From assembly GCF_014076845.1 (NCBI RefSeq), contig NZ_JACGUT010000076.1, positions 1-41,491 on the forward strand: 41,491 bases of DNA, in the 5' to 3' direction. The stretch is from Colwellia sp. MB3u-41 (lineage in GTDB: Bacteria > Pseudomonadota > Gammaproteobacteria > Enterobacterales > Alteromonadaceae). Below the pieces are notes generated by a model. The model was not told the DNA's origin. It was given only the letters and a program-made list of their open reading frames with translations, and made no database searches. Made by a program: the position numbers and the translations under genes. Every line of letters starts with the position of its first letter. Positions within the stretch are counted from its first letter, which is position 1. Positions 18,424 through 27,086 of this stretch are shown here, piece after piece.

Positions 18424-21400
18424 AGATGAATAATCTCATTGCTCACGAAATCCCTCTGGTAGGAAAACATCTCATTGAAGCGAGTGCGGGCACCGGTAAA
18501 ACCTTTAATATCACCCGTTTATATTTACGATTATTACTCGAAAAGCAATTACCTGTTGAACAAATATTGGTCATGACCTTCACAAAAGATGCGACTGAAG
18601 AATTACGTGGGCGTATTGACAACTTTATTCGACAGGCATTAAGCGAGTGGGATGCACTCATTGTTGAAGATGAGTTCTTTAAGTCGATCAGTACACATAT
18701 TGATGAAAAATCGGCAAAAATACGCTTACGCCAAGCACTGTTATATCTTGATGAAGCCGCTATATTCACTATTCATGGGTTTTGTAAGCGCGTATTAAGC
18801 CAGCACGCTTTTGCCAGCGGTGTCGCTTTTAATGCACAAATGGAAACCAGTTGCCAAGACTTAGTGTTACAAGCTTGCCAAGATTGGTATCGAGTGTTAG
18901 CCAAAGATAGCCCCGAGCAGTTTACGCAAGTGATGCAGTTCTGGCAAAATCCGCTCAGTTTTCTCAGTCAATTTTCAAAAGCTATTAGCAAACAAAATAC
19001 GCTTGATGTTGTTAACGTTGATGAAATAGAGCAACAATTTACCGAATTAACTCAGCAAGCGCTTGATAACTTAGAAAGTAACGTACCGCTACTGACTCAG
19101 TATCTTATCGAGGTTAAAAAAGGCGCAGAAAGGGAGAAACGCCAGCAAGAACTTGATGCGTTAGTGCAATGGTTACATCGCTTGGTTGATGATATTACTG
19201 TGGGTAATGAAAAAATGCCTGACGCTTTTATTGACGGTAAACGTTACGCTCGCTCGGCGGGTAAAGTTGAACTGTTAGCGGTATTTGAACCAGTAAAAAC
19301 CGTTAAAGCTGAATTAAAATCGTTAGCTAAGAAAATTGAAAAAGCGAAAGCACTCGTAATTGTCCGCCAAGGTATTTATCAAATACGCATCAGTATTGAA
19401 GAACAAAAAAACAATGCCAATATATTAAGTTTTGACGATCTTATTTCGACACTTGCTCATTGTTTACAAGCAAAAAATAGCAACGCGCAAATACTGGCGC
19501 AAACGTTATTTGAACAATATCCCGTGGCATTAGTCGACGAATTTCAGGATACCGATCCCTTACAATTTTCGATACTTGAAGCTATTTATTATCATCAAAA
19601 TCAAGCCGCTCTGTATATGATTGGTGATCCTAAACAAGCGATTTATGGATTTCGTGGTGGTGATGTTTTTGCTTATTTATCAGCGCGTAAAGATTGCGAT
19701 TATCAATGGCTAATGGATACTAACTGGCGTTCTACGCCTGCTATGATCACCGGTTATAACCGCTTGTTTTATGGTGAAGCCATTAAAGACGCCGTAGACG
19801 TTATAGAGGGAAATAGTCATGTTTTTGGTTACGACATTCCTTATATTCCCGTGAAGGCTTCGCCACCCGCGCTTAAAAAACATCACACTAGTGCAGACAA
19901 CGCCTTACAGTTTATTCACTTTGTTGATGAAGAAGCCAAAAAATCGGTCGCGCAAAGTTTTCGCCCGGTTATGGCCACGTGGTGTGCTAACGAAATTATT
20001 CGTTTACTGAGTACCTCTGCCACAGAAAGTTGTGAGCAATTGACCTCGAAAGATATTGCTATTCTCGTGCGTGATGGCGCTGAGGCCAGAGATATTAAGC
20101 AAGCCTTAGAAAATGCCAACTTAGCGTCAGTCTTTATGAGTAATCGCGCTAACTTGATGAAAAGCGAACAAACACATCAATTAATACAGTTACTTAAAGG
20201 CATCTTGTTTGTTGAAAATGAACGTTATTTCAGTGCCGCAATTGCTTGTGATTTACTCAATTATCATCCTAAAGCATACCGTGAATTACAAGCTGATGAA
20301 CTCGCTTGGCAAGCCTTGAAATTTGATTTTGAACAACTGCGGAATGAATGGCTGTATAAAGGTTTTATTTCGATGGCATTAAAATTAATGCATGACCATT
20401 TCTGTATATCAGATGAAAACCAAGATCGTATTTTGACTAACTTATTGCATTTATTTGAAATACTGCAAACGGCCAGTCAACGACATCGCCAACCGCAAGA
20501 ATTATTGTATTGGCTTGAACAACAAAGCCGCGTCGACGACCCTGAGATTGAAGCTGAATTGCGTTTAGAAAGTGACGATAATTTAATACGGATTATTACT
20601 CAACACGGTTCAAAAGGTTTAGAGTATCCCGTAGTGTTTGTGCCGTTTGCAACAAGACATAAAGATCCACTTAAGTTTGGTGTAAGCGCTGTTACTTTTA
20701 TTGAATACCATGACGACAATCTAGAGTTAAAATTAAGCTTAGACGGCTCAGAACATGCTAAGGCGTCAATGGCTAATGAAGCATACGCAGAAGCTATTCG
20801 TTTATTGTATGTTGCGGTAACCCGTGCAGAAAGGCGCTGTTATATATTAACGGCAAGCTTTGATAAAGCACAACATTCTCCTCTTGGCAGTGCCTTAAAA
20901 TGGCAAGCAGAACAAGATATCGAAGAAAACTTATTACGGTTGGCAAATGATGAACCCAACAGCATAAGTTTAGTGCGACTTTCTAGCGTTGAAAATGCGA
21001 GCGAACTTATTGCACAAGAAGCCCCGCTATCTGAAATTAGCCATATTAGCGGTGAAGTTGCGCATTTTAACGGCAAAATAGAACGTGATTGGTGGCTAAG
21101 TTCATTTTCAGCATTAAGCCGAAATTTACGCCACGGCGGAGTATCTTCACCTGATCGTGACAATTCACTGGAGAAAGTGGCAAGTGGTGAACTGCAGTCA
21201 AGTGCGCCTCAAGCCAGTCGTTTATTGCGCTTTAATTTAGCAAAGGGGGCCCATACCGGTAACTTATTACATGATATTTTAGAGCACACAAATTTTAATG
21301 CGCCTGACTGGCAAGACGCTATGCATTGGCCGTTACAAAAGTATGGTGAATTAACGCCAGGTTATCAAGCAGAAGATCTGCAACTTTGGCTTGAACAAAT

Positions 21401-22028
21401 GATCAACGCACCACTAAACTGTGATCGAGCGGATGATGTCGAAGCTCATACTGAGTCTTCGAGTGATCGTTTTCCTATAGGGGGCGCAGAGGTTTTTAGT
21501 TTAGGTGATTTACAACAACAACAAACGCTACGAGAAAGTGAGTTTTATTACCCAATGTGCTCAGCGAGCACTGAAAAATTAACCCATATATTGTCTAAAC
21601 ATCGCAATATGGACAGTAAAGCATCTCAGCAATCAACGGTACGTTTACCGGCATATCAACAGCTAAAAGGTATGATGCATGGCTTTATTGATTTGATTTT
21701 TGAGCACAACAATAAATATTATATCTGTGATTATAAGTCAAGCCACTTAGGTCATGACTTTAGTGACTACAGTCAACAAGCCATGAAAGACAATATTGAA
21801 AAAAATCACTATGACTTGCAGTACCTTATTTATGCTTTAGCCCTACATCGTTACTTAAGTTATAGCCTCGAAAATTATGACGTAAACACACATTTTGGCG
21901 GTGCTTACTATCTGTATTTACGTGGAATGACAGATGAAGAGCAACATAAAAATTGTGGTGTGTATTATCGAAATATTGGCGTTGACGAACTTGAAGCACT
22001 TGACCAATTGTTTCTAGGAGAAACATAA
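18420..22028 (+). CDS. recB: Exodeoxyribonuclease V beta subunit RecB
   Basis: A 1202-residue UvrD-type 3'-5' helicase with a C-terminal nuclease. Walker A is EASAGTGKTFN near the N-terminus; the helicase Walker B is VDEFQDTDP; the QAIYGFRGGD motif and VAVTRAERRCY (motif VI) follow. The nuclease has GFIDLIF and CDYKSSHLG with the catalytic Asp, Asp and Lys. The open frame extends to 18396, but the ATG at 18420 overlapping the recC stop is the natural start; ATG 18426 is an alternative. recD begins one base after the stop. Confidence 0.97.
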   Translation: MKMNNLIAHEIPLVGKHLIEASAGTGKTFNITRLYLRLLLEKQLPVEQILVMTFTKDATEELRGRIDNFIRQALSEWDALIVEDEFFKSISTHIDEKSAKIRLRQALLYLDEAAIFTIHGFCKRVLSQHAFASGVAFNAQMETSCQDLVLQACQDWYRVLAKDSPEQFTQVMQFWQNPLSFLSQFSKAISKQNTLDVVNVDEIEQQFTELTQQALDNLESNVPLLTQYLIEVKKGAEREKRQQELDALVQWLHRLVDDITVGNEKMPDAFIDGKRYARSAGKVELLAVFEPVKTVKAELKSLAKKIEKAKALVIVRQGIYQIRISIEEQKNNANILSFDDLISTLAHCLQAKNSNAQILAQTLFEQYPVALVDEFQDTDPLQFSILEAIYYHQNQAALYMIGDPKQAIYGFRGGDVFAYLSARKDCDYQWLMDTNWRSTPAMITGYNRLFYGEAIKDAVDVIEGNSHVFGYDIPYIPVKASPPALKKHHTSADNALQFIHFVDEEAKKSVAQSFRPVMATWCANEIIRLLSTSATESCEQLTSKDIAILVRDGAEARDIKQALENANLASVFMSNRANLMKSEQTHQLIQLLKGILFVENERYFSAAIACDLLNYHPKAYRELQADELAWQALKFDFEQLRNEWLYKGFISMALKLMHDHFCISDENQDRILTNLLHLFEILQTASQRHRQPQELLYWLEQQSRVDDPEIEAELRLESDDNLIRIITQHGSKGLEYPVVFVPFATRHKDPLKFGVSAVTFIEYHDDNLELKLSLDGSEHAKASMANEAYAEAIRLLYVAVTRAERRCYILTASFDKAQHSPLGSALKWQAEQDIEENLLRLANDEPNSISLVRLSSVENASELIAQEAPLSEISHISGEVAHFNGKIERDWWLSSFSALSRNLRHGGVSSPDRDNSLEKVASGELQSSAPQASRLLRFNLAKGAHTGNLLHDILEHTNFNAPDWQDAMHWPLQKYGELTPGYQAEDLQLWLEQMINAPLNCDRADDVEAHTESSSDRFPIGGAEVFSLGDLQQQQTLRESEFYYPMCSASTEKLTHILSKHRNMDSKASQQSTVRLPAYQQLKGMMHGFIDLIFEHNNKYYICDYKSSHLGHDFSDYSQQAMKDNIEKNHYDLQYLIYALALHRYLSYSLENYDVNTHFGGAYYLYLRGMTDEEQHKNCGVYYRNIGVDELEALDQLFLGET

Positions 22029-22029
22029 A

Positions 22030-23991
22030 ATGACCGCGCTATATAAGCAATTTCATTATGCTCAAGAGCAACTTAATAACATTGAAGCGGTTGACTACTT
22101 TTTTGCGAAAGAAATTCAACAAAGTCTTGCTAAAAACGATACAAATAATAATCAACAAATTTTTCATTTGCTTATCGCGCTCAGTGAAAGCCTTAGAGCA
22201 GGTCATAGCTGTTTGCCTATCACCACACTGGCTAATAGTCGCTTTGGTTATAGTTGCGATAAACAAGGCATCGTTACCCATCATGGTTTTACTTTTAACA
22301 ATGCACCCGATTTGGTTGCGTTATGCCAGCAATTATCTATTACTGCCCAGGACAACCAAGCGATTGTTTTTCATGATAATAAGTTGTATTTGCGTCGTTA
22401 TTACCACTTCGAACAAGCACTATTACAGTTTATTTCAGCTAAAAATGCCCAACACCACGATGTAAACCTACAAGCCTTTGACCCAGCTGACATTAAAAAC
22501 TGCTTAGCGGCATTATTCCCAGCAGAAACGTTAGAGCAGAATAATGATGATATAGACTGGCAAAAAGTAGCTGTGGCCAATGCGATTAACAAAAAATTTA
22601 GCATTATCGCGGGCGGTCCGGGCACTGGAAAAACCTATACGGTGACCAAGTTGTTAGCTGCTTTGGTGATGTTAAATTCATCTGTTCAATTAACGCCAAA
22701 TAAGCATATTAATAAAGAAATAAAGATAGCTTTAGTTGCACCAACCGGAAAGGCGGCCCAGCGTTTGTCAGAGTCAGTCACTAATGCTTTACATGGTTTT
22801 AAAGGTCAAATTAGCGAGCAGGTTTTAGCGAAAATTCCCCATGAGGCACAAACACTCCATCGTCTTTTAGGTGTTATTCCTAATAGTGTTAATTTTCGTC
22901 ACCACCAAGACAATTTACTTAATATTGATGTACTGTTGATTGATGAAGTTTCAATGGTTGACTTAGCCTTAATGGTCCGTGTTTTTAGAGCACTGCCAAA
23001 TCACTGCCAAGTGATACTTTTAGGGGATGCAGACCAATTGCCATCGGTTGCTGCAGGCAGTGTGCTTAATGATTTAGCCCCTAAGCCACACCGAGGCTAT
23101 AGTTGCGAAAATCAACAGTATTTATCAGAAACTACCGACTTCCCCAACTTACCCCTGTGGAAAAAATCGCCTAAATCTTTAGGCGTAACGTTGCCCGCTG
23201 ATCACGTGGTTTTTCTTGAAAAAAGTAGGCGTTTCGATGGTGAAGGAGGCATAGGAAAAATAGCGGGTCATGTTATTAATGGCCGTTTTAACGAAAGTTG
23301 GCAGTTATTAAATGAACCGTTATTAGTCGGTGATGATGATAACGAAAACACGTTTCAACACCAGAGTACTTTACGCTTGCTTGCCGGAAAGCCAAGTGAA
23401 TGGTTGGCTGACTTAGTACAACGTTATTATGTTCCTATTTTTGCACAAAAAACGGTCTCAGCAGCTTTTAAACAATTACAACAGTTTCGTATTTTATGTG
23501 CGACGCGTGTTGGTGAACAAGGGGTAGAGTCGTTAAACGAGCAAGTACAACATATATTAGTTAAACACGGGCATATAAACGCATTTGACACCCGTTATTG
23601 TGGTCAACCCATTATGATAAATGTTAATAATTATGCCCTAGGTTTATATAACGGCGATATTGGCTTATTGTGGAAGAATGACGCAGGGCATTTAATGGCT
23701 GTTTTTGAACAAGCCAATAATGAATATAAATGGGTTAACCCAGCACGTTTGCCCCAACATGAAACCGTTTATGCCATGACTATTCATAAAACACAAGGCA
23801 GTGAATTTGAACATGTGGTGATGGTATTACCAGAGCAAACAGACAATAAACTGCTTTCAAGAGAATTAATGTATACCGCGATCACCCGCGCCAAGCAAAA
23901 GCTTAGTGTCGCCGCCTTAGCGAATGTTTGGCGACAGGGAGTAACCACAAAAACGACTCGTTATTCAGGTGTCGACCTTTATAAAAAATAA
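22030..23991 (+). CDS. recD: Exodeoxyribonuclease V alpha subunit RecD
   Basis: A 653-residue SF1B 5'-3' helicase, somewhat longer than E. coli RecD (608). Walker A is AGGPGTGKTYTV; LLIDEVSMVDLALM gives Walker B; ATRVGEQGVESLN and MTIHKTQGSEF (motif V) and YTAITRAKQ (motif VI) follow. The first 150 residues form the RecB-interaction domain. AGGAGA sits just before the ATG. The gap to recB is one base, so recC-recB-recD form a single translationally coupled unit. Confidence 0.96.
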   Translation: MTALYKQFHYAQEQLNNIEAVDYFFAKEIQQSLAKNDTNNNQQIFHLLIALSESLRAGHSCLPITTLANSRFGYSCDKQGIVTHHGFTFNNAPDLVALCQQLSITAQDNQAIVFHDNKLYLRRYYHFEQALLQFISAKNAQHHDVNLQAFDPADIKNCLAALFPAETLEQNNDDIDWQKVAVANAINKKFSIIAGGPGTGKTYTVTKLLAALVMLNSSVQLTPNKHINKEIKIALVAPTGKAAQRLSESVTNALHGFKGQISEQVLAKIPHEAQTLHRLLGVIPNSVNFRHHQDNLLNIDVLLIDEVSMVDLALMVRVFRALPNHCQVILLGDADQLPSVAAGSVLNDLAPKPHRGYSCENQQYLSETTDFPNLPLWKKSPKSLGVTLPADHVVFLEKSRRFDGEGGIGKIAGHVINGRFNESWQLLNEPLLVGDDDNENTFQHQSTLRLLAGKPSEWLADLVQRYYVPIFAQKTVSAAFKQLQQFRILCATRVGEQGVESLNEQVQHILVKHGHINAFDTRYCGQPIMINVNNYALGLYNGDIGLLWKNDAGHLMAVFEQANNEYKWVNPARLPQHETVYAMTIHKTQGSEFEHVVMVLPEQTDNKLLSRELMYTAITRAKQKLSVAALANVWRQGVTTKTTRYSGVDLYKK

Positions 23992-24072
23992 AGCGATGGA
24001 AAGCGGTTTCCTCAGAGAAATTACGTTAGAATGTCGCTTGAATTTCAGTGACCCCATTAAATAAGTGGTAGC

Positions 24073-24627
24073 ATGACGTTAAAAGACATAAATAAAAAAA
24101 CGTATCGTAGCAAACTTAATCAAGTGATTGTTGGCTTCATTATTACCTTAGCGATATTAGCCATTGCCTTTGGTGCAATATTGATTGCTATATTCTCGGA
24201 TCCATTAGCCCTTGATACGCTCGCTAACACCACGACAGCTTCAGCTGACCAAGGGAGTAATTTTCGCTATAACTTTTTAGGTGTTATTTTCGCATTACTG
24301 GCGTGTGCAGCAATACTACAACAATTAAAAAACACACCATTTTTTAATGAAATTTATTATGTTTGGCAACTCAAGCAAATTCAAAATATTATTTATCGTC
24401 GCTTAAAAAAGATTAAGCAAGCGAGTGTTAACGGTGATGAAAAAGCGTTAATTGTTTTAAAATTTTATTATGCGAGTTTAAAGCAGCTTTATAACCTAGA
24501 CGACAATACCCTTACCATGTCGTCGTTAGAAGCTGATATTGTGCTTCTTGACCAGTTAATTATTGAACATGGCAAAGAAATTAGTACCGAGCAGTTTACG
24601 AAGGTGTTACTTTCAAGCTATAAATAA
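24073..24627 (+). CDS. DUF3087-family membrane protein
   Basis: A 184-residue protein with two membrane helices (about 20-43 and 73-92) and a charged C-terminal half (QLKQIQNIIYRRLKKIKQASVNGDEKAL). It resembles DUF3087 proteins of marine gammaproteobacteria, whose function is unknown. It lies 81 bp after recD on the same strand. No enzymatic motif is visible. Confidence 0.82.
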   Translation: MTLKDINKKTYRSKLNQVIVGFIITLAILAIAFGAILIAIFSDPLALDTLANTTTASADQGSNFRYNFLGVIFALLACAAILQQLKNTPFFNEIYYVWQLKQIQNIIYRRLKKIKQASVNGDEKALIVLKFYYASLKQLYNLDDNTLTMSSLEADIVLLDQLIIEHGKEISTEQFTKVLLSSYK

Positions 24628-24666
24628 TAAAACGTTAACTTAACATTTTTAACAAAGGGGATTATT

Positions 24667-25015
24667 ATGATTGATTACGTCACCTTAGGAACAAATGATT
24701 TAGCAAAAGCCGTGGTATTTTATGATGAGCTGTTCCCTTCAATTGGCGCAGAGCGCTTTTTAGAAACAGACCAGTTTGTCGCTTGGACTAAGACCATAGT
24801 AAGCAGGGCTGTGCGTCGCTAAACCTTTTAATGAACAACCGGCAACAGTTGGCAACGGTGTAATGGTCGCAATCGTTTTAGATTCAACAGGCAAGGTTGA
24901 TGCTTTCTATACAAAAGCGCTCGAACTTGGAGCCGTGTGTGAAGGCAAAATCGGACCTCGCGGTCTTGATGGCAATAAGTTAAATGCCTTTTACTTTGAT
25001 ATGAAGTCACAATAA
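24667..25015 (+). pseudogene. VOC/glyoxalase-family protein, frameshifted
   Basis: A small vicinal-oxygen-chelate domain gene with a good ribosome binding site (AAAGGGG, seven bases before ATG). It starts MIDYVTLGTNDLAKAVVFYDELF, the usual VOC opening. After FVAWTK the frame is lost and a stop follows at about 24820. Restoring one A in the AA at 24790-24791 and one A in the AA at 24801-24802 yields WTKDHSKAGLCVAKPF. It then continues normally (GNGVMVAIVLDSTGKVDAFY) to TAA at 25013-25015, giving a protein of about 117 residues. Both lesions are single-base losses in short A runs only 11 bases apart. The family includes many lyases and dioxygenases; no specific activity can be given. Confidence 0.82.
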
Positions 25016-25025
25016 AAGAAGTCAC

Positions 25026-25298
25026 ATGAAAAAAACTAAAAAAATGAAAAATGAAACCGCTTTATTAAAAAAAGCGATTGAAGTAGGTGAGAAATATGCA
25101 ATGAACCGTGGTTATAGCGGTTTCTCTGCAACGAATGCTTCAAAAGATAAAGTTGAAAGCTTGTATCGTTTATTAGTTAACGACAAACTTATTCAAGCAT
25201 CACCTGCTGATGGTGAAGATTTACAAAGCATGAAACACCGATTAGCGATGTGGATAGCAAAGCAGTTACCTGAAGATCATCCGTTACTTAAGCCATAA
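25026..25298 (+). CDS. DUF5062-family small protein
   Basis: A 90-residue soluble protein with a lysine-rich start and a compact domain (TALLKKAIEVGEKYAMNRGYSGFSATNASKDKVE). It resembles DUF5062, a family of unknown function common in Vibrio and Alteromonadales. An internal ATG six codons in (MKNETALL) could be the true start, as family members usually begin close to the ETALLKKA segment. It starts ten bases after the broken glyoxalase-like gene, so the two were probably co-transcribed. Confidence 0.8.
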   Translation: MKKTKKMKNETALLKKAIEVGEKYAMNRGYSGFSATNASKDKVESLYRLLVNDKLIQASPADGEDLQSMKHRLAMWIAKQLPEDHPLLKP

Positions 25299-25367
25299 AG
25301 ACCTTGTTTGTCTGTAGGTTATTATTTACTTAGTTAGCTATTTATAAATTAAAATGTAGAAAGTAAA

Positions 25368-25526
25368 ATGAATCGTAAGAAAAAAATCAACGCCACATTA
25401 AAAAGTAAGCAAAAAAAAGCGAATGCTAAATTGCACACCAGTAATAAGCCTCGTTATATTTCAAAAGCTGAACGAGCACTTCTTGAAGAAAAAGAAGTGT
25501 CTGCTCAGGTAAGCGATGCCCATTAA
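25368..25526 (+). CDS. DUF2986-family small basic protein
   Basis: A 52-residue, very lysine-rich protein that starts MNRKKKINATLKSKQKKANA and continues KPRYISKAERALLEEKE. This matches DUF2986, a family of short basic proteins of unknown role in marine gammaproteobacteria. The charge suggests nucleic-acid or ribosome contact, but that is only a guess. It is 21 bp upstream of the next gene in the same direction. Confidence 0.8.
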   Translation: MNRKKKINATLKSKQKKANAKLHTSNKPRYISKAERALLEEKEVSAQVSDAH

Positions 25527-25547
25527 CGCAGTGAGTCATTATTTGTT

Positions 25548-26387
25548 ATGTTAGCCAATTTATTAGCGCTCATTAAACCGTCTAGCCAACTTGAAATAAG
25601 CGATGTTATTGATGCCGATAGTCATCAATGGATCCTCGATACCTTTTCTTGGGCGCTTAGCCATTTTGATGTGTTAGAATTTAAAAACAACAGCCAGCTT
25701 GTGCTCCCTAATAATCAATTTTATCAAGGCAGTGTCAGCAGTGTGCATGAAATGGCGCTGAGTATTTTTAAGCAGACAACCCAATATGCTGGCATGCAAG
25801 AGTGGCCTATCCTTTTGGTTACTCCCGAGCGATTTTTTGCTGGCAGTCAACAAATAATCATTCCACCGTTTAATATGGTTGACCATTGTCGAGGGGATAA
25901 CACACTTTTTGCCAAATTAAACGGTGAGGATAGCGAAAAGCTGCAACAACAGCCAATCATGCTTTCTTATCGCGCAAACCAAGTTAACCAACCGCAAGAC
26001 CTTATTTCTTCTATTGTACAGAACCTTGCGAATATACTGATTGTTCAACAACGAAGTTTACCCCCAGGCGGAGAAGAATACATTCCACAAGCGGTTGATA
26101 TTATCGCTTGTTTTATGGGGTTTGGCGTTATATTTAGCAACACCGCTTATCAATTTAAAGGGGGCTGTGGTTCGTGTAATAACCCTAATGCTAATCGCCA
26201 ATCGGCATTACCAGAAAATGAAACATTGCATGCTTTAGCGTTATTTTGTTTATTAAAAGCGATAAAGCCTAAAGTGGTTAAACCTCATCTAAAATCACAT
26301 TTACGTAAACAATTTTCGCTTTCATACCATGCATTATCAAACACCTTAAAAAATTCTGCCGATCCCGTTTTACTGTCTCTACTCTAA
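25548..26387 (+). CDS. Conserved-looking protein of unknown function
   Basis: A 279-residue protein with no recognised family. It is soluble, with no signal peptide or membrane helix. Visible features are a cysteine/glycine-rich motif near the last third (FKGGCGSCNNPNANRQ, two cysteines) and a central segment (WPILLVTPERF, QQIIIPPFNMVDHCRG). The final part (ALALFCLLKAI...RKQFSLSYHALSNTL) looks helical. It follows the DUF2986 gene by 21 bp and is followed by a hairpin. The long frame and lack of overlap support a real gene. Confidence 0.7.
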   Translation: MLANLLALIKPSSQLEISDVIDADSHQWILDTFSWALSHFDVLEFKNNSQLVLPNNQFYQGSVSSVHEMALSIFKQTTQYAGMQEWPILLVTPERFFAGSQQIIIPPFNMVDHCRGDNTLFAKLNGEDSEKLQQQPIMLSYRANQVNQPQDLISSIVQNLANILIVQQRSLPPGGEEYIPQAVDIIACFMGFGVIFSNTAYQFKGGCGSCNNPNANRQSALPENETLHALALFCLLKAIKPKVVKPHLKSHLRKQFSLSYHALSNTLKNSADPVLLSLL

Positions 26388-26409
26388 CGCACTCTCGAGT
26401 CTTTGATAA

Positions 26410-26431
26410 AGCCTGATAAATCAGGCTATTT
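26410..26431 (+). terminator. Likely terminator after the 25548-26387 gene
   Basis: A perfect seven-base stem AGCCTGA / TCAGGCT with a TAAA loop is followed by ATTTA. The T run is short, so termination efficiency is uncertain. Confidence 0.5.
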
Positions 26432-26566
26432 ACTTAGCATTGTCTGTAAAATAAGCACTCAATCATTAAATGATTTATTTTTACTAAATTCATGATTTAT
26501 TGAATAAAAGCGACTACAGTTATTTTTATCGCATGGCATTTAAATTTTAATTATTGAGGGGCGTTT

Positions 26567-26980
26567 ATGGAAAGCATAGAGGTAAAAGATTATATGAACC
26601 ATTATCCCGTTACGTTTACTGCTGAAATGGTGGTGGAAGAGGCTGCATTGCGCTTTTTAAAAACAAAACAAATAGGTGGTCCAGTGATCGATGGTAAAAA
26701 TCGTGTTATTGGTTTTCTCTCTGAAAGTGATGTTTTAGCAACAATGCTACAGACGATTTATCATAATGAACATGTGAGTGATGTTGCCGCGTTGATGCGC
26801 AAAGAAGTATTATCAGTTAAACCCTCTGACAGTGTCATAGAACTTGCGCAAAGCATGTTACAGAATAAACCTAAAGTTTATCCTGTGGTAGACGAAGATG
26901 GTATTTTACTGGGTACTATATGTCGTAATGATGTTCTATACGGTATTGACAGATATACCCGCAGTACCTTTAAACCTTAG
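26567..26980 (+). CDS. CBS-domain pair protein
   Basis: A 137-residue protein made of two CBS domains. The first runs about 5-60 (VKDYMNHYPVTFTAEM...GGPVIDGKNRVIGFLSESDVLA) and the second about 75-130 (VAALMRKEVLSVKPSDSV...YPVVDEDGILLGTICRNDVL). CBS pairs bind adenine nucleotides and regulate partner proteins. The stand-alone form gives no hint of the partner. GAGGGG lies about five bases before the ATG. It is monocistronic by spacing. Confidence 0.92.
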   Translation: MESIEVKDYMNHYPVTFTAEMVVEEAALRFLKTKQIGGPVIDGKNRVIGFLSESDVLATMLQTIYHNEHVSDVAALMRKEVLSVKPSDSVIELAQSMLQNKPKVYPVVDEDGILLGTICRNDVLYGIDRYTRSTFKP

Positions 26981-27010
26981 TCAGCTGAGTTAATTTTACA
27001 CTGTCTATTT

Positions 27011-27033
27011 GTACCACTTGATTGAAGTGGTAC
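27011..27033. repeat. Perfect 9-bp inverted repeat upstream of hrpA
   Basis: GTACCACTT and AAGTGGTAC flank a five-base GATTG loop, midway between the CBS gene and hrpA. No T run follows on the plus strand. It may be a weak terminator, an operator or a leader hairpin. Confidence 0.6.
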
Positions 27034-27086
27034 AGACTTAATAAAGCTGGTAAAATTCCCTTTTGCCTTTTTTGTTTGAGTTCATC

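Noticed and set aside
22058-22465. A 135-codon plus-strand frame inside the recD start region
   Set aside because: It overlaps recD in another frame; the recD frame is conserved and coupled to recB.
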